From Planctomycetaceae bacterium (GTDB lineage Bacteria > Planctomycetota > Planctomycetia > Pirellulales > Pirellulaceae): DNA of 17,023 nt. The stretch spans positions 1-17,023 of the forward strand of contig DNWZ01000463.1 of NCBI GenBank assembly GCA_003506095.1. The letters run 5' to 3'. The notes beneath the pieces were generated by a model. The model worked only from the letters and a program-made list of their open reading frames with translations, did no database searches and had not been told where the DNA came from. A program made the position numbers and the translations under genes. Positions 6,549 through 14,864 of the stretch are shown in pieces. Each line of letters begins with the position of its first letter. The stretch's first letter is position 1.

Positions 6549-9500
6549 ATGAACGAACTGCTTCACCTTTCAACTCGAGCCTTTGCGGGATTTCTGTCCA
6601 ATCAACTCCCCCGACTTGGCGCTGACTGGTGGAAAAAAAAGGTGGTCAGTTCACTGAGTTTCCAGCAGCAGCGACTGGTTGAGGAGAAAAATGTCGGGGA
6701 CCTTAGGGAATTGGATTTTGCGGCGTTAGTTCGAATTGTCGATCAAAATTGGTTTGAGTTGTCGAACACGTTACGCTTGCCACGCGACGGCCGGAACTGG
6801 ATCAAGGAGCTGCAGTCCATTCGTAATCGGTGGGCACACCTCTCGGCACAAGCGGTTTCCGCTGCCGACCGATACCGCGATGCGGACACACTTGATCGCG
6901 TCTTGGAAATGCTTGAGGCTGACTCGGTACTGCGGAAAAAGGTTCAAGGCTACAAAGATGCGGCCATCGGTGAAATGTCTTCTCCGCAGGCAAATCACCA
7001 GCCAAGTTTCACCATCGCTCAATCGACATCCACTGCTGAGCCAGTAAAAACCGCAGAACTGAAAGAAGGCAACCAACCGCTCAGCCTGTTCCAAGTTGGT
7101 GATGTGGTGCGACTGCGGTCGTCCAGCGAAGTGCTGGTGCCGATCATTGCGATTGACGCAACTGGCAATGAAGTCCGGTACAATGTTTTTCATGATGGGA
7201 AAATCGTTTCTTACTATGAGAGCCAGTTGCAGGCCGATGCGCAGCCGGTTGCGGATTCACGTCCGCAAACTGTAAAAGATTTACACGCTTTCCTTGCCAG
7301 CCTGATGCTTTTGTCGCCATCGTCAGCAAAACTGTTTTCTCTTCGCAGCGGTCGTGTCCAGTTTGTGCCTTATCAGTATCGCCCGGTCATAAAGCTCATA
7401 CGCGCCGACCGACCGCGTCTCTTGATTGCTGATGAGGTCGGCGTCGGTAAAACGATCGAAGCAGGGTTGATCATTAAAGAACTGAAAGCCCGGATGGGTA
7501 TCTCGTCTGTTTTGATCATTTGCCCTAAGGCGTTGGTCGCGGAGCGAAAATGGCATCTTGAAATGAAGCGTTTCGACGAGCGATTTACAGCGCTTGATGG
7601 GAAGACGCTGCGGCACTGTTTGCAGGAAACGGATCTTGAAGGCGAATGGCCGCAGCAATACGAAAAGGCCATCGTTCCATTCTCTTTGTTCGACTCGAAC
7701 TTGCTTTTTGGTCGAGAGGGTCGGACAAGAAGGGCAAAAGAAGGTCTTTTAGCACTCGACCCACCGCCCAAGTTTGACTTGGTGATCGTTGACGAGGCGC
7801 ACCATTTACGCAATGCACAGACGTTTCTTCACCAAGGCGTCCGATACTTCTGTGAGAATGCCGAGGCCGTTATTTTTCTGTCGGCAACGCCGGTTCAACT
7901 TGGCAGCGAAGACCTTTTTACGTTGCTGAATATGTTGCGACCCGACTTGATCATTGATCATGCCAGCTTCAATCAAATGGCAGCGCCGAACGGGCCGCTA
8001 AATGCCGCAGCAGGCGAGTGCAGAGGCGCTAAGGAGGGCTGGCAGCAGCGTGCTTCTGGTCATCTGATGCGAGCCGCCGAGACACAGTGGGGACGCCTTT
8101 TCTTGCGAGAATCGCCTGTATTTCAGTCGGCATTTGATCTAGTTAACGGCGAGAACGTTAAGGATGTGGACCGGGTTTCGGTCACCAGGACGATTGAGGA
8201 GCTATACACATTCAGTTCCCTTATCAACCGGACGCGGCGAAGAGACATTGGTGAGTTTACGACTCGTACGCCGGAAACTCTTAACGTTCCGTTTTCGCCA
8301 TCGCAGCAGGAATTACATGATAAATTGTTGCTAGTGATAGCAAAGATACTTTCTATCACGCACCAGCAGCAGAACGTCAAGTTCATGATGACCACGGTGC
8401 GCCGGCAGGCGGCTAGCTGTTTGTATGGGCTGAAGCCGCTTCTAAGCGAAATTCTATCTGGAAAGCTGCAAGATCTTGAAGCAGGTGATGTAGGCGATGA
8501 GGAGATTCAAGGCATTGATTCTCAAGTTTTGTCGCAGATAAAATCTGAAATAGATGAGATTTTGTCGCTTGCCGACAGGCTCGATCCGCATGACCAGAAA
8601 GCCGACAAACTGCTGCGAGTCTTGCGTGAAAAAAGTCGAATGCCGAACAACAAATCACTTTTATTCACAACCTTTCGCCATACGCTCAGCTATCTGGCTG
8701 GACGATGCCAGAACGAGGGATTCCGGTTTGGGGTTATTCATGGCGGCATAGCTGATGAGGTCCGTGCGGACCTGAGGAGTCGATTTGCGTTGGACAAAGA
8801 ATGCGAAAATGCGATCGACATTCTTTTGTCATCAGAAGTCGGATGTGAGGGATTGGATTTTCAGTTCTGTGACTTAATGGTCAATTACGACCTGCCGTGG
8901 AACCCGATGCGGATCGAACAGCGAATCGGGCGGATAGACCGCTATGGTCAAAAAAGTGAGTCTGTCGCCATCGTTAACTTGATTACCCCGGGTACTGTTG
9001 ATGCGGAGATTTATGAGCGTTGCCTACTGCGGATTGGAGTATTCAATCGATCTGTTGGTGGAAGCGAAGAAATCCTCGGCCAAATAACGCAGGAATTACG
9101 AACGATCGAAGAGTCGTTTACGCTTACGCCGGCGCAACGCGAGTCGCGACTGCAGCAACTTGCCGATAATAGCATACGTCGCATTCACGAAGAGCAGGCA
9201 CTCGAAGCTAAGCAAGCGGAGCTATTTGGCTTGAGCGTTCCCAATCAGTCATGGCAGCAACAGCTAGAGGAGGCGGAATCGTTTTGGCTGTCGCCGGAAT
9301 CGCTGCGAGAGACGGTCAAGGTATTCTTGGCCACCCTGCTTGAACCTTCGGGCGATTACATTCTTGGTGAGAAGCCACTTAAGACATTGCGTCTGAATCA
9401 GCAGGCCCGCGGTGCTTTGCTTGACAATTTTCGGAAAAGACCAAGGTCGAACGAGCCAGCTTGGCGACAATGGGAGTCCTTCCTGAAAGGACAAGTTCCG

Positions 9501-10139
9501 AACCTTGCGATAACATTCGATCAGCAGACCGCGACAGACAATCGCGAAGCGGTCTATTTGAATGTGCTTCATCCCTTGGTTCGGCAAGCGGCAGATACGC
9601 TGGGTGAACGCGATTCGATGCCGATTCACCTTTCGGTTGAGAGCAAATCGATGCCAATAGGAACACATCCTTTTGCCGTTTACCAGTGGCGAAAAGTTGG
9701 CGTGAAGCCGGATGATTCATTGGTGCCTGTGTCGACGAATCCTGAAATCGAATCGAATCTTTTGCAGTTGTTGCCAGATGCGACAGATGGGTCTTTGGTT
9801 ACCGTAGACGATTCAAGTTTAAAGCAGTTGCTTGAAAAAAGACATCATCTAAAGTGGAATCAAGTTCGGGCTGATCACATGGCCGAGAATCGCGAACTGG
9901 TTGATCACCGCATTCAGAGCTTAGCGGCAAGCCAATTGGCAAGATGTAAACTGCTGCAAGATCAACTTGAGGCTGCAACGAACGAAAAAATAGTATTAAT
10001 GAAAGCTCGTGAATTGGCATCGGCGCAAGCCGATGGAGACCGGCGAATGTCGGAACTTAACCTGTCTGCCGAGACGGCAGATATTCATTCACGGCCCGTT
10101 GTTTTCGGAACGATTACAGTTACCCAAGGTGCTGAATGA
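6549..10139 (+). CDS. HEPN(Swt1-type)-SNF2/RapA-family helicase
   Basis: From the ATG at 6549 the protein has 1196 residues. An in-frame TTG at 6495 is an alternative start, but the domain begins at MNELLHLSTRAFAGFL, so the ATG is preferred. Residues 1-125 resemble the Swt1-type HEPN domain, with RNRWAH (R92, H97) as the RxxxxH ribonuclease motif. Residues about 178-227 (VGDVVRLRSSSEVLVPI...) form a small beta-barrel-like domain. The SNF2 motor is complete and of RapA type: DEVGVGKT (295-302), DEAH (415-418), SAT (445-447), LLFTTFRHTLSYLAGR, SSEVGCEGLDFQ and QRIGRIDR (791-798). The last 370 residues are largely helical with coiled-coil stretches and match nothing I recognise. It should translocate on or remodel duplex nucleic acid, with the HEPN as a possible RNase or interaction module. 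Its stop overlaps the next start as ATGA (10136-10139), implying co-translation. Confidence 0.9.
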   Translation: MNELLHLSTRAFAGFLSNQLPRLGADWWKKKVVSSLSFQQQRLVEEKNVGDLRELDFAALVRIVDQNWFELSNTLRLPRDGRNWIKELQSIRNRWAHLSAQAVSAADRYRDADTLDRVLEMLEADSVLRKKVQGYKDAAIGEMSSPQANHQPSFTIAQSTSTAEPVKTAELKEGNQPLSLFQVGDVVRLRSSSEVLVPIIAIDATGNEVRYNVFHDGKIVSYYESQLQADAQPVADSRPQTVKDLHAFLASLMLLSPSSAKLFSLRSGRVQFVPYQYRPVIKLIRADRPRLLIADEVGVGKTIEAGLIIKELKARMGISSVLIICPKALVAERKWHLEMKRFDERFTALDGKTLRHCLQETDLEGEWPQQYEKAIVPFSLFDSNLLFGREGRTRRAKEGLLALDPPPKFDLVIVDEAHHLRNAQTFLHQGVRYFCENAEAVIFLSATPVQLGSEDLFTLLNMLRPDLIIDHASFNQMAAPNGPLNAAAGECRGAKEGWQQRASGHLMRAAETQWGRLFLRESPVFQSAFDLVNGENVKDVDRVSVTRTIEELYTFSSLINRTRRRDIGEFTTRTPETLNVPFSPSQQELHDKLLLVIAKILSITHQQQNVKFMMTTVRRQAASCLYGLKPLLSEILSGKLQDLEAGDVGDEEIQGIDSQVLSQIKSEIDEILSLADRLDPHDQKADKLLRVLREKSRMPNNKSLLFTTFRHTLSYLAGRCQNEGFRFGVIHGGIADEVRADLRSRFALDKECENAIDILLSSEVGCEGLDFQFCDLMVNYDLPWNPMRIEQRIGRIDRYGQKSESVAIVNLITPGTVDAEIYERCLLRIGVFNRSVGGSEEILGQITQELRTIEESFTLTPAQRESRLQQLADNSIRRIHEEQALEAKQAELFGLSVPNQSWQQQLEEAESFWLSPESLRETVKVFLATLLEPSGDYILGEKPLKTLRLNQQARGALLDNFRKRPRSNEPAWRQWESFLKGQVPNLAITFDQQTATDNREAVYLNVLHPLVRQAADTLGERDSMPIHLSVESKSMPIGTHPFAVYQWRKVGVKPDDSLVPVSTNPEIESNLLQLLPDATDGSLVTVDDSSLKQLLEKRHHLKWNQVRADHMAENRELVDHRIQSLAASQLARCKLLQDQLEAATNEKIVLMKARELASAQADGDRRMSELNLSAETADIHSRPVVFGTITVTQGAE

Positions 10140-13100
10140 TGAGATTCATTGAACAGGTTCGCGAAAAGCGAAAAAAATTAGCCGATGTTCTTGTTGACGA
10201 CGAGTATTCAGGGCTCCGTAACTTGGTGGAAGAGCTGTACCCAGACAAGGCCCACTTTATTTACGAGTTACTGCAAAACGCCGAGGACGCGGGTGCCGAG
10301 CACGTAAAGTTCCAACTAGAAGATAGCCAGTTGGTTTTTGCCCATGACGGTCGGTCGTTTACGGAAGACGATGTGTGGGGAATCACAAATATTGGCAAAG
10401 GAACAAAACGGGATGACGAGGATAAAATTGGTCGATTCGGTGTCGGGTTTAAAGCGGTGTTTGCCTACAGCGAGACACCTTCGATTTGGTCACCAACCTT
10501 CAACTTCCAGATCAGTGACTTAGTATTGCCCAAAGAAATACCAGCTCAGGAAAGTTTTGGGCAATGGACGGTTTTTCGCTTTCCATTTAATAATCCCAAG
10601 AAGTCGGCCGGCGATGCGTTTGCTGAAACGGCTGAAGGGCTGGAGTCGCTTTCTGAAGAATTGCTTATTTTTCTTAAGAATATAAAAGTTGTTAGGTGGA
10701 CGTTATCAAGAAATGTTCGTGGTAAGCTGAAACGGGTAGAGCACACACCGCATCTCATTGAAGTTCAAAAGTATGTCGATGAAATAGCGATTGCTAGTTC
10801 ATGCTTCCTTCGGTTTTCTAGCCCGGTAACTGATTTACCGACTCAGAATGTAGCATTGGCGTTTCCGCTTGAGAGTCATGGGGAGCCTGCGTCATCGCCA
10901 ACCGTTGTCGATATTGCCAAGCATTACCGTATTGTTCCAGCAGAGCCCGCTCGCGTGTCTGTCTATTTTCCTGCCGAAAAAGAGGTGTCTGGGCTGCGCT
11001 TTCACCTTCACGCACCTTTTGTCCCCGAGCTGAGTCGCGCAAGTGTTAAAGACACACCTGCCAACGAGCCTCTATTTGAGCAACTTGCGAAATTAGCGGC
11101 CAGTGCTCTGGTGTTGGTCCGCGATATGGGCTTATTAACCGTCGACTTCCTAAACGTATTGCCGCATGAGCATGACACGTTGCCTCGACGTTACCGCTGT
11201 ATTGCCGAAGCGATCGTCGAAGCAATGAATTCGCAACCATTGACCCCAACGCAATCAAAGATTCATCTACCGGCTAGACGACTGCTGCAAGCAAAAGCCA
11301 TTATGAAGGAGTTGTTTCCTAAAGAGGATCTGGCGCAACTCGTTGGTGAAGGCAGTTTCGCTGACTGGGCAGTCGCTGCTCCGCAGCGAAGTAGCCATGC
11401 AGACCGTTTTCTTTCAAGGCTTGAAATTAAGCGATGGGACACAGGCGAGCTTGTTGACCTTCTGGTCAAGCGAAGAAATGATGGTCAGTACTGGGACTAC
11501 AATACTTACAAGTACAAGCAGCCTGAAGCCGACGAAATCTTCGACAGTTTGTTTGCAGGAAAGGGTGCCGATTGGTTTCAGAAATTTTATTCTTTTTTGT
11601 TTAAGGAACTTAGTGAAAGCGTAGACCTGAACTGTTTGAAAAATACTCTGATTGTGCGTCTGCGAAGCGGGGGGTTCTCGCGGCCGGACAAGGCTTTTTT
11701 TTCGAGCAGCGAGGCTGACAATGCGTCTTTCCCGCCCGTAGACCCGGCCGTTTTCTCAAGTGGAAAAAGCGCAATGGAGCAGGATGCTTCGCGTAGATTC
11801 TTACTGGCGGTCGGCGTTCGCGAAGTAGGTGAGTTGGAGCAGGTCCAAGCTCGCCTTGAGTCACATTACGGCCGATTTCCAGACAGAACTTTTAGCCAGC
11901 ATGTCGATGACCTCCATCGGTTTCTCAAGCTGATTCGTTCCGATCCAAACTCAGTCAGAACACTATCAAAATTTGATTTGATACTGGATTCATCAGAACA
12001 ATGGTGTAGGCCCTCGGACCTGTTTTTAGACCAGCCGTATTCTATTACTGGATTGAAAGCCTTTTATTCGGAGGTGCATTCCGCGACAGCGGCTAGAAAA
12101 GAGTTGTCGCATCGATATTTTGATGCTGGATTTTCAGGCCTGGTTTGCGATTTTGCGATAGCCTTGGGGGCGAAGACAAGTCTTGCTTTTGAAGAGGTTT
12201 CCTGTGAGAAGAACCCAAACGTAGATTACTTGGTGCGCCAAGCGCCGGGTCAGCCAAGTCGATACCAAATTAATCGTGATTACTGGATCAACGGATTAGA
12301 CGAAGCGTTTAAAACGCCATCGGTTCGACTTGCCCGATTACTTTGGAAATCACTTATTGAGCAGGGAAATGAACGGTGGACTCGCGCAGAGTATCGAAAC
12401 AATCAAACGCAGCCAACGCGGGAGAGTGTATCCCGATTGGCTGCTTTTTTACGCGACACCGCCTGGGTTCCACAGGCTGGGGGGCGATTTGTAATTCCTG
12501 CCGACGCTGATGATCGTTCGCTGCCGGATGATTTTGAGTTTGCGAGAGGGTGGAAATGGCTTTCGACCATCTCTTTTGGCAGTAATTTCGCGAAGCGAAC
12601 TGAGGAATACAAGAAGAAGAAAGAGTTCGCGGTAGAACTCGGTTTTGAAGATGACGAATCGCTCGACGACGCCCGTTGGTTTGCGCAGCTTGATCCCGAG
12701 TTGCGTCGACAACTGATGTCGGAGTATCTGTCCCGGACTGTGTGTGAGCTTCCTGAAAAAGTCCCAGCGAATCCCGAGCGACGGTTCGCGAAAGTTGTTC
12801 AACTTGCGAATGATGCACCTGAAGAGGAGAAGGAGATTCGCCCTCGATCTGTATCGACGGTCGCTCCAGGGGTAAAGAAGGAGATTCGTCCATACCTTCG
12901 CGACCAGTACACGAATTCCGATGGCGATATGATTTGCCAAATTTGCAAGCACGCACTGCCTTTCGCGCTTGCCAATGGCGATCCGTTCTTCGAGACAGTG
13001 GCGCTGGTATCGGAAACTCGTAAAGTTCATTTCCAAAACTTTATAGCCTTATGCCCAAATCATGCCGCAATGTTTAGGCATGTGAATGAATCAACAGAAA

Positions 13101-13282
13101 GAATTCATGAGCTAGTCCACACGATTGAAAGCAACAGGCTACCATTAGTGATGGCGGGTAAAGATTTTGACGTATATTTCACCGAAACTCACCTCGCAGA
13201 CCTTCGTGCAGTTCTGTCACTGGAAAACGACGGTGATCCTGATTCTTTAGATATGTCTGGTGCAACGATAGCGACACAATGA
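10136..13282 (+). CDS. Sacsin-like GHKL ATPase with C-terminal HNH-like zinc site
   Basis: This 1048-residue protein opens with a sacsin/Hsp90-type GHKL ATPase domain. The N-box is ELLQNAEDAGA (N48, D51), G1 is DGRSF (D71, G72), and G2 is IGRFGVGFKAVF (G99-K106), preceded by NIGKGTK. These are the ATP-binding motifs and all are intact. The region to about residue 330 resembles the sacsin N-terminal repeat; the middle 600 residues are not recognised. Near the C-terminus C934-x2-C937 and C973-x2-H976, with H965 and N968 between them, form an HNH/treble-clef-like zinc site, suggesting nucleic-acid binding or a degenerate nuclease. No signal or membrane segment is seen, so it is cytosolic. It starts inside the stop of the helicase gene (ATGATG at 10136), so expression is coupled and the two products likely act together. 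No methylase or other modification gene follows; a broken IS630 lies downstream. Confidence 0.88.
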   Translation: MMRFIEQVREKRKKLADVLVDDEYSGLRNLVEELYPDKAHFIYELLQNAEDAGAEHVKFQLEDSQLVFAHDGRSFTEDDVWGITNIGKGTKRDDEDKIGRFGVGFKAVFAYSETPSIWSPTFNFQISDLVLPKEIPAQESFGQWTVFRFPFNNPKKSAGDAFAETAEGLESLSEELLIFLKNIKVVRWTLSRNVRGKLKRVEHTPHLIEVQKYVDEIAIASSCFLRFSSPVTDLPTQNVALAFPLESHGEPASSPTVVDIAKHYRIVPAEPARVSVYFPAEKEVSGLRFHLHAPFVPELSRASVKDTPANEPLFEQLAKLAASALVLVRDMGLLTVDFLNVLPHEHDTLPRRYRCIAEAIVEAMNSQPLTPTQSKIHLPARRLLQAKAIMKELFPKEDLAQLVGEGSFADWAVAAPQRSSHADRFLSRLEIKRWDTGELVDLLVKRRNDGQYWDYNTYKYKQPEADEIFDSLFAGKGADWFQKFYSFLFKELSESVDLNCLKNTLIVRLRSGGFSRPDKAFFSSSEADNASFPPVDPAVFSSGKSAMEQDASRRFLLAVGVREVGELEQVQARLESHYGRFPDRTFSQHVDDLHRFLKLIRSDPNSVRTLSKFDLILDSSEQWCRPSDLFLDQPYSITGLKAFYSEVHSATAARKELSHRYFDAGFSGLVCDFAIALGAKTSLAFEEVSCEKNPNVDYLVRQAPGQPSRYQINRDYWINGLDEAFKTPSVRLARLLWKSLIEQGNERWTRAEYRNNQTQPTRESVSRLAAFLRDTAWVPQAGGRFVIPADADDRSLPDDFEFARGWKWLSTISFGSNFAKRTEEYKKKKEFAVELGFEDDESLDDARWFAQLDPELRRQLMSEYLSRTVCELPEKVPANPERRFAKVVQLANDAPEEEKEIRPRSVSTVAPGVKKEIRPYLRDQYTNSDGDMICQICKHALPFALANGDPFFETVALVSETRKVHFQNFIALCPNHAAMFRHVNESTERIHELVHTIESNRLPLVMAGKDFDVYFTETHLADLRAVLSLENDGDPDSLDMSGATIATQ

Positions 13283-13337
13283 GAATGCGAGACAGGCGAA
13301 GGGTCGCTTTTACGCCAATTAAGCACCTCGCACGAAT

Positions 13338-13828
13338 TCATTCGGAGTAATTGTTTATCGATGGCATGTAAGTAACTTCGCCGAACTCGACCAGGGTCTT
13401 GGTGAGTGTCGCCAGCAATTCTTGGAAGCGTTCCCAAGCGTGAGCGGGAAGAAGTTGGCTCTTAAGCTTTTTTCAAACTGTTCAATCGGATTGGGTTCGG
13501 GACTATAGGGTGGAAGGTGATAGACGAGCAACCCTTGTTCGGCCCAGTCATTCAATCGCAAGCGAGCTTGAAAGGCGCCGATGGTGTGACAAGATGCGTT
13601 GTCCAGAACAGCCACCGTTGTCTCGGTGAGCGCCTGGCAGTAGTCGCCGAATACTTCAATGACTGTCTCGCTCGTCACATACCCTTTGAGCAAGTAGGCT
13701 GCGGTTGACCCGTTTTGAGACTGAAGTCCCAAAACCTGGACGTTGCTTCCATGGGCTCCGGTGACGGGAACGTCGTATCGTTGCCCGGTAGGCTGCCAGC
13801 CATAGTGGACGACACCTTTGGCGGTCAC
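13338..13828 (-). pseudogene. Truncated, frameshifted IS630-family transposase
   Basis: The minus strand encodes the C-terminal two thirds of an IS630/DDE_3 transposase: VVHYGWQPTG near 13805, AVLDNASCHT (second catalytic Asp), then LPPYSPEPNPIEQF (catalytic Glu). At the A6 run (T6 at 13468-13473 on the plus strand) the frame is lost. The correct C-terminus, SQLLPAHAWERFQELL...EVTYMPSINNYSE, continues one base back to the TGA at 13338-13340. The region upstream of about 13830, with the helix-turn-helix and the first Asp, is missing. One reading is a single-base indel; a -1 slip on the A6 run is the other. The N-terminal loss makes it non-functional either way. Confidence 0.85.
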
Positions 13829-13859
13829 GATCGCAAGGCGTTTGGAGGCGATTCAGAGC

Positions 13860-14156
13860 GGAAGCCGAACACGCGGGATGATGGTTGCATTTGCGTGGGT
13901 GACGACTGGGGTCGTAATCTCGGCGTTGTTACCAGTCGCCGGCGTGACCAGTGTTGGCGAGCTTGCGATGGCCTGTATGGGGGTTGCGATCTGGACATTC
14001 CTCGGATTGCTGACGTTGCCAACGCTCAGCCGACAGGCGTCTTATGCGCTTCGCATGACCTTGTTTGTGTCATGGGCCTGCATGGGAATGTTGGCTCGGT
14101 CGGTTCATTACAACGTCGGTCGCCGAGAATTGTGGGTGATGTTGCCGTCGGATTGA
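13860..14156 (+). pseudogene. Fragment of a polytopic membrane protein
   Basis: The frame is open from inside the IS630 remnant, but hydrophobic coding begins after about 13860. It contains MVAFAWVTTGVVISALLPVA, GELAMACMGVAIWTFLGLL and ALRMTLFVSWACMGMLAR, i.e. about three membrane segments, ending YNVGRRELWVMLPSD at a TGA. The left end coincides with the broken end of the IS630, so the gene has probably lost its 5' part. The join between SRQASYAL and RMTLFVSW may hide an internal deletion, judging only from a general impression of related planctomycete membrane proteins. Function unknown; a chance hydrophobic ORF is possible. Confidence 0.4.
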
Positions 14157-14325
14157 GGCCGAACTGAATCAGCGTGAAGTCGAGGTTGGCGAGCACGTTA
14201 AATGTCAAAGTAAATCGCGAGGGGCCACCAAAGTTACTTGCGGACGACTGACAAGGCGTCGGTCCAGGTGGTCGTACCAGCAACCGCCGAGAATAAGGAT
14301 TATTCCGCATCCAAGTGTTGAAAAT

Positions 14326-14796
14326 GTGGAAATACAGTTGTTCCACTACGAAAGGTCGAAGTGGCGCACCGTCAGATCGGCTTGGGCTTTTGGTCGCGTT
14401 CGAGACGTCTACGCTTGTGATCCGGAGAAGCTTAGAGATGGAGGCATGCACTATCGATCGCTGTTCGACCAATTGCATATTGACGCTAACTTGTACCAGT
14501 GCAATGAATCGATGGTAGCAAGTCCACTGTTTCGGGTTATTCAGAACTGCTTTCCAACAATCGCAAGCTTTCTGATTAAGGTCAAGAGCATGGGCCACGA
14601 GGCTCTTGCTCGCATGCTGCAAACGCTGGAGTCAGAGTTAACGATCGATCGGCTGGGATGTTCGCTCATGGCGGTTCACCCAAACTACCGCATTTCAATG
14701 CACCATCTTGCAACAGTTGATGCGCTTGGATACAGCGAAAAATACGAAGAAACCCTTTTTAGCATGATCAGCCTTTGCGGAAATCTGTATTCATAA
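14326..14796 (+). CDS. Unrecognised 156-residue protein
   Basis: The ORF starts at GTG 14326 (an internal ATG is at 14440) and ends with TAA at 14794-14796, directly where the tRNA-like sequence begins. The protein is mixed alpha-type, without signal peptide or clear membrane segment, and has a balanced composition with His, Cys and Tyr scattered through it. Examples are CDPEKLRDGGMHYRSLFDQL and HPNYRISMHHLATVDALGYSEKYEE. No family is recognised. Its codon use looks like real coding sequence and no better frame overlaps it, so I rate it a probable gene, perhaps 5'-truncated. It would be the last gene of the mobile region if the adjacent tRNA fragment marks the boundary. Confidence 0.5.
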   Translation: MEIQLFHYERSKWRTVRSAWAFGRVRDVYACDPEKLRDGGMHYRSLFDQLHIDANLYQCNESMVASPLFRVIQNCFPTIASFLIKVKSMGHEALARMLQTLESELTIDRLGCSLMAVHPNYRISMHHLATVDALGYSEKYEETLFSMISLCGNLYS

Positions 14797-14832
14797 AGCG
14801 GGTGTCGCAGGTTCGATTCCCGCCGGGGCATC
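14797..14832 (+). tRNA. tRNA-like 3' end (T arm and acceptor), fragment
   Basis: GCGGGTGTCGCAGG, TTCGATT, CCCGC and CGGGGCATCA form a T arm and 3' acceptor strand. No 5' partner strand or D arm precedes it. The T stem is GCAGG against CCCGC, with one mismatch, as if two tRNA sequences had been joined. Bases 14804-14816 (GTCGCAGGTTCGA) are identical to 3143-3155 in the left tRNA fragment. Upstream, TTCATAA resembles a CAT anticodon loop, but the stem does not pair, so tRNA identity is not assigned. It is probably an attachment-site remnant. Confidence 0.5.
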
Positions 14833-14864
14833 AGTCTGTCCAGCAACCGCGCCCGCCGATGATG

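Larger units (their letters stand above)
3131..14832. mobile_element. Candidate genomic island bracketed by tRNA fragments
   Basis: The segment starts with a tRNA-Pro-like 3' half next to an integrase gene and ends with another tRNA-like 3' end. Between them are three different dead IS transposases, a cut integrase and a large two-gene cargo, while ordinary planctomycete genes lie on both sides. The two tRNA pieces share a 13-base core but differ elsewhere, so they may be the ends of two adjacent elements rather than attL and attR of one. The boundaries are therefore provisional. Confidence 0.4.

Noticed and set aside
12354..13036. Two ~200-codon minus-strand ORFs
   Set aside because: They are antisense to the GHKL ATPase gene, show no motifs, and overlap each other in different frames.
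13282..13337. Possible terminator after the GHKL gene (GCGA-aggg-TCGC-TTTT)
   Set aside because: The stem is only four base pairs, too weak to call.
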